Notes: a model not told the origin generated them from the letters alone. A stretch of 64,000 nucleotides of DNA from Paraburkholderia silvatlantica (GCF_003096715.1 NZ_QEOL01000024.1:87857-151856), one strand, 5' to 3'; shown: positions 14,777 to 23,437, numbered from the stretch's first letter. Program-made: numbers and translations.

Positions 14777-16090
14777 ATGAGCGATAGCAACGTCACCCCT
14801 TCACACGCCGCCGCGCCGATGCTCGAAGGCTGGCTGCGCAACGACGGCCGCAAGGGCATACGCAACGTGGTTGCGGTGGCTTATCTCGTGGAATGCGCGC
14901 ACCACGTGGCGCGGGAAATCGTCGCGCAGTTCCGCGAGCCGTTTGGCGCGTTCGACGATCCGCACGCGCTGCAGCAGGCAAAAGAGCCGCCGGTGCATCT
15001 GATCGGCTTTCCGGGCTGCTTCCCGAACAGCTACGCCGAGAAGATGATGAAGCAACTGACCACGCATCCGAACGTGGGCGCGGTGCTGTTCGTTTCGCTC
15101 GGCTGCGAGAGCATGAACAAGCACTATCTCGTCGAGCAGGTGCGTGCCAGCGGCCGCCCGGTAGACGTCCTGACGATTCAGGAAAAGGGCGGCACGCGCA
15201 GCACGATCCAGTACGGTCTCGACTGGGTGCGCGAAGCGCGTGCGCAACTTGCCGCGCAGCAGAAGGTGCCGATGCGCCTCGACGAACTCGTGGTCGGCAC
15301 GATTTGCGGCGGCTCGGACGGCACGAGCGGCATCACTGCCAACCCGGCTGTGGGCCGCGCCTTCGATCAGCTGATCGCAGCGGGTTCGGCCTGCCTGTTC
15401 GAGGAAACCGGCGAGCTGGTGGGCTGCGAATTCCACATGAAGAGCCGGGCGGCCCGGCCCGGGCTGGGCGAGGAAATCGTTGCGTGCGTGGCCAAGGCGG
15501 CGCGCTATTACTCGATACTCGGCCACGGTTCGTTCGCGGTCGGCAACGCGGACGGCGGCCTCACCACGCTGGAAGAGAAGTCGCTCGGTGCGTATGCAAA
15601 AAGCGGCGCCTCGCCGATCGTCGGCATTGTGAAGCCGGGCGACGTGCCGCCCACGGGCGGTCTCTATCTGCTCGACGTGGTGCCCGATGGCGAGCCGCGC
15701 TTTGGCTTTCCGAATATCAGCGACAATGCGGAAATCGCCGAGCTGATCGCATGCGGCGCGCACGTGATCCTGTTCACGACGGGGCGCGGGTCGGTGGTGG
15801 GCTCGGCGCTTGCGCCGGTCATCAAGGTGTGCGCGAACCCGCTGACCTACCGCAACCTCGCCGGCGACATGGACGTGGACGCCGGCCGCATTCTCGAAGG
15901 GCGCGCGACGCTCGACGAAGTGGGGCGCGAAGTGTTCGAGCGCACGCTGGCGGTGGCCGCCGGCGAGCGTTCGAAGTCGGAAATGCTGGGGCACCAGGAG
16001 TTTATCCTCACATACAAGCGCTTCGAGCCAGTCGGCCCCGCATGCCTGCCCGCCAGTGCGCGCGTGCCGATCGTCGAAGCTGCGAGCTGA
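14777..16090 (+). CDS. UxaA-family sugar-acid dehydratase, large (catalytic) subunit
   Basis: The 437-residue protein carries the catalytic domain of the D-altronate dehydratase family: GWLRNDGRKGIRNVVAVAYL at the start, LVVGTICGGSDGTSGITANP in the middle, and FTTGRGSVVGSALAPVIKV then NPLTYRNLAGDMDVDAG near the end. Enzymes of this family are metal-dependent and remove water from aldonic acids. By context the substrate is L-fuconate or a stereochemically similar acid (L-galactonate, D-arabinonate). This replaces the enolase-superfamily L-fuconate dehydratase of the Xanthomonas pathway. Family knowledge supports this: members of the altronate dehydratase family have been reported in non-phosphorylative L-fucose, L-galactose and D-arabinose routes. 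Confidence 0.9.
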   Translation: MSDSNVTPSHAAAPMLEGWLRNDGRKGIRNVVAVAYLVECAHHVAREIVAQFREPFGAFDDPHALQQAKEPPVHLIGFPGCFPNSYAEKMMKQLTTHPNVGAVLFVSLGCESMNKHYLVEQVRASGRPVDVLTIQEKGGTRSTIQYGLDWVREARAQLAAQQKVPMRLDELVVGTICGGSDGTSGITANPAVGRAFDQLIAAGSACLFEETGELVGCEFHMKSRAARPGLGEEIVACVAKAARYYSILGHGSFAVGNADGGLTTLEEKSLGAYAKSGASPIVGIVKPGDVPPTGGLYLLDVVPDGEPRFGFPNISDNAEIAELIACGAHVILFTTGRGSVVGSALAPVIKVCANPLTYRNLAGDMDVDAGRILEGRATLDEVGREVFERTLAVAAGERSKSEMLGHQEFILTYKRFEPVGPACLPASARVPIVEAAS

Positions 16091-16147
16091 AACACGCAGT
16101 CGCACGATTTCGTTGTGGGAACAACCATCTCCAGGAGGGGACGAACC

Positions 16148-17185
16148 ATGGCGCAAGAACAGCATCCCAAGGTGGCGCACAGGCGCCGTATCGGCCGCAC
16201 GGCGCTCGAAGTCAGCGCATTGGGTCTAGGCACCGCGCCGCTCGGCGGCCTGTATCGCGACCTGTCCGAAGAAGAGGCGCAGGCGACCGTCGACGCCGCG
16301 TGGGAAGCCGGCATCCGCTTTTTCGATACCGCGCCGCACTACGGCCACACCAAGGCCGAGCACCGGCTGGGTGCCGCGCTGCGGCGCTATCCGCGCAACG
16401 AGTACGTGCTTTCGACGAAGGTGGGCCGCCATTTCGTGCCGCGCACACACGCGTACGACGGCAGCGAGGGCTGGCAAAACCCGCTGCCCTTCGAAGCGGT
16501 CTTCGACTACACACGCGACGGCATCCTGCGCTCGTTCGAGGACAGCCAGCAGCGGCTCGGCCTCGTCGAGATCGATATCCTGCTCGTGCACGACATCGGC
16601 CGCTACACGCACGGCGAGCGCAACGAGCACTACTGGCGGCAACTGCGCGACAGCGGTTTCAAGGCGCTCGACGAATTGCGCAGGGCGGGCGCGATCAAGG
16701 CGGTCGGCTTCGGCGTGAACGAGCGCGAAGTGATACGCGAGGCGATGCAGGAATTCGACATCGATTGCGCGCTGCTGGCGGGCCGCTATACGCTGCTCGA
16801 ACAGGCGCCGCTCGACGACCTGCTGCCCGAGTGCGAGAAGAAGGGCGTGAGCATTCTGCTGGGCGGCGCGTTCAACTCGGGCATTCTCGCGCACGGACTG
16901 CTCGGCGAACTCAAGTTCAACTACGCCGATGCCCCGCAGGACGTGGTCGAACGCGTGGCGCGGCTCGATACGATCTGCCGGACCTATGACGCGCCGCTCG
17001 CGGCGGCGGCGCTGCAGTTTCCCTACGCGCACCCGGCCGTGGCGACGGTGCTCAACGGCGCACGCAGCCCGCAGGAGGTGCGCGAGAACGTCGCCTCGTT
17101 CGAGACGAATTTGCCCCGCGAGCTGTGGCTCGCGCTGCGCGACAAGGGTCTCCTCGATCCGCGCGCGCCGCTTCCGCAGGCTTGA
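16148..17185 (+). CDS. Aldo/keto reductase, probable L-fucose (D-threo-aldose) 1-dehydrogenase
   Basis: A 345-residue aldo/keto reductase with the complete catalytic tetrad: Asp60 and Tyr65 (FFDTAPHYG), Lys91 (LSTKVGR) and His148 (LLVHDIG). In this context it is expected to oxidise the free sugar to its 1,5- or 1,4-lactone with NAD(P)+, the first step of the oxidative pathway; members annotated D-threo-aldose 1-dehydrogenase accept L-fucose and D-arabinose. The ATG at 16148 has a very strong ribosome-binding site, CAGGAGGGG. The next gene, the lactonase, starts 3 bases after the stop, so the two are translationally linked, which fits consecutive steps. Confidence 0.87.
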   Translation: MAQEQHPKVAHRRRIGRTALEVSALGLGTAPLGGLYRDLSEEEAQATVDAAWEAGIRFFDTAPHYGHTKAEHRLGAALRRYPRNEYVLSTKVGRHFVPRTHAYDGSEGWQNPLPFEAVFDYTRDGILRSFEDSQQRLGLVEIDILLVHDIGRYTHGERNEHYWRQLRDSGFKALDELRRAGAIKAVGFGVNEREVIREAMQEFDIDCALLAGRYTLLEQAPLDDLLPECEKKGVSILLGGAFNSGILAHGLLGELKFNYADAPQDVVERVARLDTICRTYDAPLAAAALQFPYAHPAVATVLNGARSPQEVRENVASFETNLPRELWLALRDKGLLDPRAPLPQA

Positions 17186-17188
17186 GCC

Positions 17189-18076
17189 ATGGCTACGCTA
17201 GAGGCAATCGACGCCCATCAGCACTATTGGGACCCCGCGCGCGGCGATTACGGCTGGCTCACGCCTGCGACGACCGTGCTTTATCGCACGTTTGGACCTG
17301 CCGATCTCGCGCCGCTGCGCGCCTCGTGCGGCGTGGCGCGCACGGTGGTCGTGCAGGCCGCGCCGACTGTCGAAGAAACGCGCTGGCTGCTCGATCTTGC
17401 GCGCAACGAGCCCTCGATTGCGGGCGTGGTGGGCTGGGTGCCGCTGGACGACCCCCACGTCGCCACGCTGATCGCCGAACTCGCGCGCGAGCCGAAGCTG
17501 CGCGGCGTGCGCCCCATGCTGCAGGATTTGCCCGACGACGACTGGATCGTGAAAGCCGATACCGCGCGCGGCGTGCAAGCGCTCATCGCGCACGATCTCG
17601 CTTTCGACGCGCTCGTGTTCACGCGTCATGCGGATGCGCTGGCGACGTTTCTCGCGCGGCATCCGACGCTGCGCGTGGTCGTCGATCACGGCGCGAAGCC
17701 GCCGATCGCGGCGGGCGGCGAGAGCGGTTTTGCGGCGTGGGCGCAGGCCATCACGCGCTTCGCGCAGTTTGCGCAGGTGCACTGCAAGCTGTCGGGGCTC
17801 GCTACCGAAGCCGCGCCCGGCTGGGACGACGCCACGCTGGCGCCATGGGTCGCGCATCTGCTTGCCGCGTTCGGGCCGCAACGCCTCATGTGGGGTAGCG
17901 ACTGGCCGGTGCTGAACCTCAATGGCGACTACGCGCGTTGGCACGCGAGCGCGCAAGAGCTGACCCAGACACTTTCCGCAGACGAGCGCGCCGCCGTATT
18001 CGGCGGCAACGCTGCGGCTTTTTATCGGCTCAAGACCGGGCTCAAGACCGGGCCCGGAGGCCATCCAGCCGGTTAG
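17189..18076 (+). CDS. Amidohydrolase-2 family lactonase, probable L-fuconolactonase
   Basis: A 295-residue TIM-barrel metal hydrolase. The N-terminal metal motif is DAHQHYWD (His10, His12), a second cluster is VVVDHGAKPPI, and the C-terminal motif is RLMWGSDWPVLN with the metal-binding Asp. This combination marks the COG3618 lactonases, which open L-fucono-1,5-lactone or L-rhamnono-lactone. It acts directly after the aldo/keto reductase encoded 3 bases upstream. The extreme C-terminus holds a duplicated LKTG (LKTGLKTG), encoded by a 12-base tandem duplication at 18029-18052, which probably arose by slippage and lies outside the barrel. Confidence 0.87.
   Translation: MATLEAIDAHQHYWDPARGDYGWLTPATTVLYRTFGPADLAPLRASCGVARTVVVQAAPTVEETRWLLDLARNEPSIAGVVGWVPLDDPHVATLIAELAREPKLRGVRPMLQDLPDDDWIVKADTARGVQALIAHDLAFDALVFTRHADALATFLARHPTLRVVVDHGAKPPIAAGGESGFAAWAQAITRFAQFAQVHCKLSGLATEAAPGWDDATLAPWVAHLLAAFGPQRLMWGSDWPVLNLNGDYARWHASAQELTQTLSADERAAVFGGNAAAFYRLKTGLKTGPGGHPAG
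18029..18052. repeat. 12-bp tandem duplication inside the 3' end of the lactonase gene
   Basis: The unit CTCAAGACCGGG occurs twice in direct succession (18029-18040 and 18041-18052), duplicating the residues LKTG in frame. Confidence 0.9.
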
Positions 18077-18208
18077 AAAACGTCAGCCGAACGCCACGAG
18101 GCGCACCTGCGTCGCCATAATGGCCGTTGGCGTCATCCCAACTTCTTCCCGCGATTTCATCGCTCGATCGCGGCATGGGGGCCTGCTGCAATACGGGGTA
18201 TCGCCGTG

Positions 18209-18244
18209 CCGCGCTTCCAACCGCGCTTCCAACCGCGCTTCCAA
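18209..18244. repeat. Three tandem 12-bp units before the short-chain dehydrogenase gene
   Basis: The unit CCGCGCTTCCAA is repeated three times without gaps (18209-18220, 18221-18232, 18233-18244), ending 12 bases before the ATG at 18257. In the frame of the gene it would read as repeated PRFQ if translation began at the GTG at 18206. The ribosome-binding GGAG (18247-18250) follows the last unit, so the repeat is most likely in the leader. Confidence 0.9.
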
Positions 18245-18256
18245 CCGGAGTGGCAG

Positions 18257-19000
18257 ATGGTACAAAGACTGGCCGGCAAGACGGCCTTGATCACCGCGGC
18301 GGGCCAGGGCATCGGCTACGCGGCCGCCGAACTGTTCGCGCGCGAGGGCGCACGCGTGATCGCCACGGACCTGCGCATCGACGCGCTTGCCGCGCTGCCG
18401 GTCGAGGCACGCCAGCTCGACGTGCTCGACGGCGCGGCCATCACGGCGCTCGCGCAGGAACTGGGCGCGCTCGACGTGCTGTTCAACTGCGCGGGCTTCG
18501 TGCACGCGGGCTCGATCCTGGAAGCGAGCGAAGAAGACTGGGACTTCGCGTTCGATCTGAACGCGAAGGCGATGTACCGGACCATCCGCGCCTTCCTGCC
18601 GGCCATGCTGGCGAAGGGCGGCGGGTCGATCATCAACATGTCGTCGGCGGCGTCGAGCGTGAAGGGCGTGCCCAACCGCTTCGTGTACGGCGCCTCGAAG
18701 GCCGCTGTGATAGGGTTGACGAAGGCCGTGGCTGCGGACTTCGTGACGCGCGGCATCCGCTGCAACGCGATCTGCCCGGGCACGGTGTCGTCGCCGTCGC
18801 TGGAGCAGCGCATCGCCGCGCAGGCGGCGGCGCAGGGCACGAGCGTGGACGCGGCGCGCGCCGCGTTCGTCGCGCGCCAGCCGATGGGGCGCGTGGGCAA
18901 GCCCGAGGAAATCGCGGCGCTCGCGCTCTACCTTGCCAGCGATGAATCCGGGTTCACGACCGGCCAGGCGCATGTGATCGACGGCGGATGGTCTAACTAG
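18257..19000 (+). CDS. Short-chain dehydrogenase, probable 2-keto-3-deoxy-L-fuconate 4-dehydrogenase
   Basis: A 247-residue classical SDR. The NAD-binding motif is ITAAGQGIG, the structural motif is FNCAGFVHAG (in place of NNAG), the catalytic serine is in NMSSAASS, and the active-site YxxxK is VYGASKA. By context it oxidises 2-keto-3-deoxy-L-fuconate to the 2,4-diketo acid using NAD+, which the next enzyme cleaves. The ATG at 18257 follows GGAG; an in-frame GTG at 18206 would add a PRFQ repeat tail and is less likely. There is a 180-base gap from the lactonase gene, so an extra promoter is possible. Confidence 0.9.
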   Translation: MVQRLAGKTALITAAGQGIGYAAAELFAREGARVIATDLRIDALAALPVEARQLDVLDGAAITALAQELGALDVLFNCAGFVHAGSILEASEEDWDFAFDLNAKAMYRTIRAFLPAMLAKGGGSIINMSSAASSVKGVPNRFVYGASKAAVIGLTKAVAADFVTRGIRCNAICPGTVSSPSLEQRIAAQAAAQGTSVDAARAAFVARQPMGRVGKPEEIAALALYLASDESGFTTGQAHVIDGGWSN

Positions 19001-19058
19001 TTAGCCCCCAGGCGATTCCGACCGACTGCAACGCACAGACACACGAGGAACACAGACG

Positions 19059-19907
19059 ATGAAACTGCTTCGCTATGGCCCGAAGGGCCACGAGAAACCG
19101 GGCCTGCTCGACGCCGAAGGCCGCATTCGCGCGCTTTCGGGCAACGTGGCCGACATCGCGGGCGACGTGCTCTCGGACGCCGGACTCGCGCAACTGCGCA
19201 CGATCGATCCGGAAACGCTGCCGCTCGTCGAAGGCAATCCGCGTATCGGGCCCTGCGTGGGCCATATCGGCAAGATGGTCTGCATCGGCCTGAACTATGC
19301 CGATCACGCCGCCGAGTCGGGCATGCCGGTGCCGGGCGAGCCGGTCGTCTTCAACAAGTGGACGAGCGCCATCGTTGGCCCGAACGACGATATCGAGATC
19401 CCGCGCGGCTCGAAGAAGACCGACTGGGAAGTGGAACTGGGTGTCGTGATCGGCAAGCACGCGAAGAACGTGAGCGAGGCGGACGCGCTCGACTACGTGG
19501 CGGGCTACTGCGTGGTCAACGACGTGTCCGAGCGCGAATGGCAGATCGAGCGCGGCGGCCAGTGGGACAAGGGCAAGGGTTTCGACACCTTCGGCCCGAC
19601 CGGCCCGTGGCTCGTCACGCGCGACGAAGTGGCCGATCCGCAGAACCTCTCCATGTGGCTCGAAGTGGACGGCCATCGCTACCAGAACGGCAGCACGCGC
19701 ACGATGATCTTCCCGGTCGCGAAGCTCGTTTCGTATCTGTCGGAGTGCATGAGCCTGCAGCCGGGCGACGTGATCTCCACCGGCACGCCGCCGGGCGTGG
19801 GCATGGGCGTGAAGCCGAATCCCGTGTTCCTGAAGGCGGGGCAAACGGTGCGCCTTGGCATCGAGGGCCTCGGCGAACAGCAGCAGAAAACGCGCGCGGC
19901 CGAGTAA
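19059..19907 (+). CDS. Fumarylacetoacetate hydrolase family protein, probable 2,4-diketo-3-deoxy-L-fuconate hydrolase
   Basis: The 282-residue protein has the FAH fold, with a short N-terminal cap and the conserved core: CIGLNYADHAAESGMPVP, DWEVELGVVIGKHAKNV (metal-binding acidic residues), FGPTGPWLVTRDEV, and GDVISTGTPPGVGMG. The enzyme cleaves a carbon-carbon bond in 2,4-diketo acids; here it would split 2,4-diketo-3-deoxy-L-fuconate into pyruvate and L-lactate, the last step of the pathway. Automatic annotation often calls this family ureidoglycolate lyase. It is the last gene of the locus, followed by a strong two-way terminator. Confidence 0.9.
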   Translation: MKLLRYGPKGHEKPGLLDAEGRIRALSGNVADIAGDVLSDAGLAQLRTIDPETLPLVEGNPRIGPCVGHIGKMVCIGLNYADHAAESGMPVPGEPVVFNKWTSAIVGPNDDIEIPRGSKKTDWEVELGVVIGKHAKNVSEADALDYVAGYCVVNDVSEREWQIERGGQWDKGKGFDTFGPTGPWLVTRDEVADPQNLSMWLEVDGHRYQNGSTRTMIFPVAKLVSYLSECMSLQPGDVISTGTPPGVGMGVKPNPVFLKAGQTVRLGIEGLGEQQQKTRAAE

Positions 19908-19921
19908 GCGCGCCGCAAGTA

Positions 19922-19979
19922 CAAAAAAGCGCGCGAGGGGAGGCGGGACAGACCCGCTTCGCCTCGCGCGCCTTGTTTT
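19922..19979. terminator. Two-way intrinsic terminator between the sugar locus and the thioesterase gene
   Basis: GCGCGCGAGG (19929-19938) pairs with CCTCGCGCGC (19962-19971). Inside it the imperfect arms GGCGGG/CCCGC extend the stem. A run of six A precedes the stem and a TTGTTTT run follows, so it can stop transcription arriving from either side; the genes on both sides converge on it. Confidence 0.8.
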
Positions 19980-19993
19980 GTGACACAGGCCTT

Positions 19994-20437
19994 TCAGTTC
20001 TTCGGACTTTTCTCTTCCGGCCCGCTGCCTTCTGCAAGCCGGTTCACCGTCCCCTGTGCGAGCGCGACGAGCTTTTCGTCGCCGTTTTCCATTACGTACA
20101 CGCTGCACTGGCAGGTGGCCTGGTGGCGCCCCGCGTGCACCACACGGGCCCGCGCCATCAGCGTGCCCTTGAGCGCGGGGCGCAGATAGTTGATCTTGTA
20201 TTCCCCCGTCACCACGCGCGGCCCGAGCGCGAGCGCGCCGGCGAAAGTCAGCGCGTTGTCGGCGAGATAGCTGATCACGCCGCCATGCACGTAACCGTGC
20301 TGCTGCTTGAGGTCGTCGCGTACGGGCAGGCGCAGGGTCAGCTCGTCGGTTCCCACGTGTGTCAGTTCGGTTCCGAGCAGCACGCTGAATGGTTGGGCGT
20401 GCAAAGCGCCGCGTGCGCGGTCCACAAGATCGGTCAT
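19994..20437 (-). CDS. PaaI-type hotdog-fold thioesterase
   Basis: A 147-residue single hotdog domain with the PaaI-family motif HGYVHGGVISYLADNALTFAG, where the HGG and the acidic residue in the following helix build the active site, and the beta strand EYKINYLRPALKGTLMARARVV. Such enzymes hydrolyse acyl-CoA thioesters in the cytoplasm; the acyl group here is unknown. The gene stands alone, convergent with the sugar operon and divergent from a chemoreceptor gene. Its ATG is at 20437. Confidence 0.88.
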   Translation of the reverse strand: MTDLVDRARGALHAQPFSVLLGTELTHVGTDELTLRLPVRDDLKQQHGYVHGGVISYLADNALTFAGALALGPRVVTGEYKINYLRPALKGTLMARARVVHAGRHQATCQCSVYVMENGDEKLVALAQGTVNRLAEGSGPEEKSPKN

Positions 20438-20462
20438 CGTCGCATTCCCTGGGTCTATCCCC

Positions 20463-20482
20463 GAGTGGTTTCCTAACCACTC
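20463..20482. promoter_or_regulatory. 8-bp inverted repeat upstream of the thioesterase gene
   Basis: GAGTGGTT (20463-20470) and AACCACTC (20475-20482) form a perfect inverted repeat with a 4-base spacer, 26 bases before the thioesterase start codon. This is a suitable place for an operator. No regulator is encoded nearby. Confidence 0.4.
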
Positions 20483-20646
20483 TAGGAAGCCTCAGCGTCG
20501 AGTCAAGGTGAATCGAATCGAGTTGGTCATTCTATTGTTGCGAGAAATGCAGACAATGGCCGTTCAACCATTGCCGAAATGATTCGTTGCGCATTTTGGG
20601 GCGTTTTTTCACGGTTTAGGGCTCAAAAACAGGGGTTGCGTGGCCG

Positions 20647-20673
20647 TAAACGCAGTGCGGGCCCGGGCGATCA
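20647..20673 (+). promoter_or_regulatory. FliA (sigma-28)-like promoter of the chemoreceptor gene
   Basis: TAAACGCA (20647-20654), an exact 11-base spacer, and GGCGATCA (20666-20673) compare with the sigma-28 consensus TAAAGTTT-N11-GCCGATAA (4 of 8 and 6 of 8 matches). It lies 45 bases before the start codon of a methyl-accepting chemotaxis gene, the expected target class. Confidence 0.45.
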
Positions 20674-20718
20674 CATGCTCGCGCCTCACTCATTCACTGC
20701 CATCCCCAGGTGTCCCCG

Positions 20719-22278
20719 ATGTTCAGCAAGATCAAGGTCGCATCCGGCCTGTTGTGTGTCCTCGTCGCGTTCTGTGTACTGCAGCTCGTGACCGCAGGAC
20801 TGGGTTACTGGTCGCTCACGCGCACGCACGACGACGTGGCCGACCTCTCGAAAGTGGCGTTGCGGCAGGCGAGCGCCGCCAACGTCATCACCCAGCAGTT
20901 GATGGACGCCCGTATCAATCTCTCGCGTGCGGGCACGCGCATGGTGCGCGGCGGCACGGTGCCGACCGACATGGTCAATCACGCGCGCGACCAGCTGGCC
21001 GCCGCCGATACCACCTTCGCGGCGCTCATGGCCGTGCCGCCGATCAACGACGACAACCGCGCGCGCGTCGCCGCGCTCGGCGAGCGCTACCAGGTGTACC
21101 GCAAGGCGCTCGGCGAGCTGATCGACGACCTCAACGGCAACAATCTGCAGGCCTTCCTCGACCAGCCGACGCAGTCGTACCAGGACGCCTATCTCGCTGA
21201 ACTGCACGCCTTCGTGCAGTTCAGCGCTGCGGCGAGCCGCGCTTCGCTCGATTCGATCGACTCGCGCCTCGCGCTGTTCCAGGGCGTGGGCATCTTCATC
21301 CTGGTCCTGCTGATCGCGCTCGCGACCGGCGTGCACTTCGCGCTGCGCCGCGGCGTGGTGGAGCCGCTCGAGGAAGCGGGTCGCCATTTCGAGCGCATCG
21401 CGCGCGGGCGCCTCGACGAGCGCATCGCCGCGCGCGGCGAGAACGAGATCGGCCGGCTGTTCGAGGGCCTCGCGCTGATGCAGGCGAGCCTCGCGCGCAC
21501 GGTCCACACCGTGCGCGAAACGGCGGGCTCGATCCACGTGGGCGCCGACGAGATCGCCACCGGCAACGCCGATCTTTCGGCGCGCACCGAATCGCAGGCG
21601 GCGTCGCTGGAGCAAACGGCGGCGAGCATGGAGGAACTGACGGGCACGGTGCGCAACACGGCCGAAAACGCGCGCGAGGCCAACGTGCTGGCGGAGGCGG
21701 CGCTCGACGCGACCGCGCGCGGCGGCGCCGTGGTGGGCGAGGTGGTCGAGCGCATGCGCGGCATTGCGCAAAGCTCGGACAAGATCGCCGAGATCATCGG
21801 CGTGATCGACGGCATCGCGTTCCAGACCAATATTCTCGCGCTCAACGCGGCCGTGGAAGCGGCGCGCGCGGGCGAGCAGGGCCGCGGTTTCGCGGTCGTG
21901 GCGGGCGAGGTGCGCGCTCTCGCGCAGCGCAGCGCGCAGTCGGCCAAGGAGATCAAGACGCTGATCAGCGAGTCGGTTGCGCAGATCCGCGGCGGCTCGG
22001 AGCTGGTGGAGCGCGCAGGCGAGTCGATGCGCGAGGTGTCGAACTCGATCTCGCGGGCCACGCAGATGATGGCGGGTATCAGCGCCTCGTCGCTCGAGCA
22101 GAGCACGGGCATTGATCAGGTGAATCAGGCCGTCTCGCAGATGGATCAGATGACCCAGCAGAACGCGGCGCTCGTCGAGGAGGCCGCGGCTGCTGCGGCT
22201 TCGCTGCATCAGCAGACGCGCCAGCTTTCCGAGGCCGTGGCCGCGTTCGAGATTTCGCCGGCCGTGCTGGCGGCCTGA
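20719..22278 (+). CDS. Methyl-accepting chemotaxis protein (Tar-like, four-helix-bundle sensor)
   Basis: The 519-residue chemoreceptor has TM1 at about residues 8-30, a periplasmic four-helix-bundle-type sensor domain (about 31-190), TM2 (about 192-213), a HAMP linker (RRGVVEPLEEAGRHFERIARG), and the signalling domain with the highly conserved hairpin tip GIAFQTNILALNAAVEAARA. It passes ligand signals to CheA/CheW at the cell pole. The C-terminus (ISPAVLAA) lacks the NWETF-type CheR/CheB tether. The ATG at 20719 gives the usual short cytoplasmic N-terminus MFSKIKV; a GTG at 20710 is also in frame. A sigma-28-like promoter lies upstream. The ligand is unknown. Confidence 0.95.
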   Translation: MFSKIKVASGLLCVLVAFCVLQLVTAGLGYWSLTRTHDDVADLSKVALRQASAANVITQQLMDARINLSRAGTRMVRGGTVPTDMVNHARDQLAAADTTFAALMAVPPINDDNRARVAALGERYQVYRKALGELIDDLNGNNLQAFLDQPTQSYQDAYLAELHAFVQFSAAASRASLDSIDSRLALFQGVGIFILVLLIALATGVHFALRRGVVEPLEEAGRHFERIARGRLDERIAARGENEIGRLFEGLALMQASLARTVHTVRETAGSIHVGADEIATGNADLSARTESQAASLEQTAASMEELTGTVRNTAENAREANVLAEAALDATARGGAVVGEVVERMRGIAQSSDKIAEIIGVIDGIAFQTNILALNAAVEAARAGEQGRGFAVVAGEVRALAQRSAQSAKEIKTLISESVAQIRGGSELVERAGESMREVSNSISRATQMMAGISASSLEQSTGIDQVNQAVSQMDQMTQQNAALVEEAAAAAASLHQQTRQLSEAVAAFEISPAVLAA

Positions 22279-22351
22279 GCGGCTTGAGCGGTCCGGGCGC
22301 CGCGGCGGCGCGCTTTCGCCCGCCTGCGGCGGCGTTTTGGGTGGTCGCGGC

Positions 22352-23437
22352 TCAGACGCCCATGCCCTGGTAGGCGGTCAAGAGGTGATACGGCGTCGTG
22401 GACGGCATGTCCGCGCGCGCCACGTCGCCGTTTGCGCGGCGGCATTCCACCCAGCCCTGCGGCGTGAGAAAGCGCGGCGCGAAGCGCCCGGTCTGCGGCG
22501 CGAGCGCGGCGCGCACCGCGGCGTCGCCGTGCGTGGCGAGCGCGCGCAGGTATTCCGTTTGCGCCCAGATGCGCTGCGTCGCATCGATCACCCGGCCCTG
22601 CTCGTCGAGCGCGGCCGCCACGGCGCCCGTTTCCGGGTCCACGCCGTGCTGCTGCGCAAAGACGAACGCGCGCGCGAGCGCTTCGTCCAGACCCGATGCG
22701 CCCAACCGGGCGCCCGCGCGCGATGCCAGCCAGAACCATTCGAACTGATGTCCGGGCTCGAGGCGGTTGTCCGCCGCGCCGACCGGCAATTCGGCGATAC
22801 AACCCGTCGGCGCGTGCAGGAAGCCGCGCGCGAGGGCCTCGACGAGCCCCGTGATCGCCGTGTCGAACGCGCTGTCGCCGGTCGCCTCGCTCGCCGCGAG
22901 CCAGGCTTCGGTGAGGTGCATGAGCGGATTCTGCAGCGGACCGCCGGCGACGCTTGCAAAGGAAGCATCGAGCGCCGCGTTGAGCAGGCCGTCGCGGGCA
23001 GCGAAGCGGTCGACGATCAGCGAGGACGTTTCGCGCGCGACGTCGAGCGCCTCGGCCGCGCCGAAGCGCTGGCCGTAGGCCGCGGTTGCGAACACCACGA
23101 AGGCGTGCGTGTAGAGGTCCTTGGTGGTGTCGAGCGGCGCGCCGGCTGCGTCGACGCTAAAGAACCATCCGCCGTGCTTCGGGTCCTGATACGTGCGGCG
23201 CAGGGATTCGAAGAGCGTTTGCGCGTGCGCGGCGTCGCCGGCCTCGGAGAAGACGAAAAGCTGGCGGGCGCACGCCATCGCGCGGTAGCGCGTGACGGGC
23301 AGCGGCTGCACGCCGGCCGCATCGAGCGCCTCGTAGGGCAGGTGCAGTTCGGCGTTGAAGCCCGGGCCGCGCCACATCGGCAGGACGACGCGGTCGAAAT
23401 GCTCGCGCAGGCTGGCTGCGCTCGTAGGTGTGTTCAT
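22352..23437 (-). CDS. AGE family epimerase/isomerase
   Basis: A 361-residue protein of the N-acylglucosamine 2-epimerase / mannose isomerase family, an (alpha/alpha)6-barrel. Characteristic segments are LPMWRGPGFNAELHLPYEALDA, VTRYRAMACARQLFVFSEA, GGWFFSVDAAGAPLDTTKDLYTHAFVV and the WAQTEYLRAL motif near the C-terminus; these carry the conserved Arg, Glu and His residues. Such enzymes isomerise free sugars such as mannose/fructose or sulfoquinovose, or epimerise amino sugars. The substrate cannot be fixed here. It is a single gene, convergent with the chemoreceptor gene and divergent from the next one. Confidence 0.87.
   Translation of the reverse strand: MNTPTSAASLREHFDRVVLPMWRGPGFNAELHLPYEALDAAGVQPLPVTRYRAMACARQLFVFSEAGDAAHAQTLFESLRRTYQDPKHGGWFFSVDAAGAPLDTTKDLYTHAFVVFATAAYGQRFGAAEALDVARETSSLIVDRFAARDGLLNAALDASFASVAGGPLQNPLMHLTEAWLAASEATGDSAFDTAITGLVEALARGFLHAPTGCIAELPVGAADNRLEPGHQFEWFWLASRAGARLGASGLDEALARAFVFAQQHGVDPETGAVAAALDEQGRVIDATQRIWAQTEYLRALATHGDAAVRAALAPQTGRFAPRFLTPQGWVECRRANGDVARADMPSTTPYHLLTAYQGMGV

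Noticed and set aside
14801..16180. 459-residue minus-strand frame opposite the dehydratase genes
   Set aside because: Mirror frame; the plus strand matches UxaA motifs throughout.
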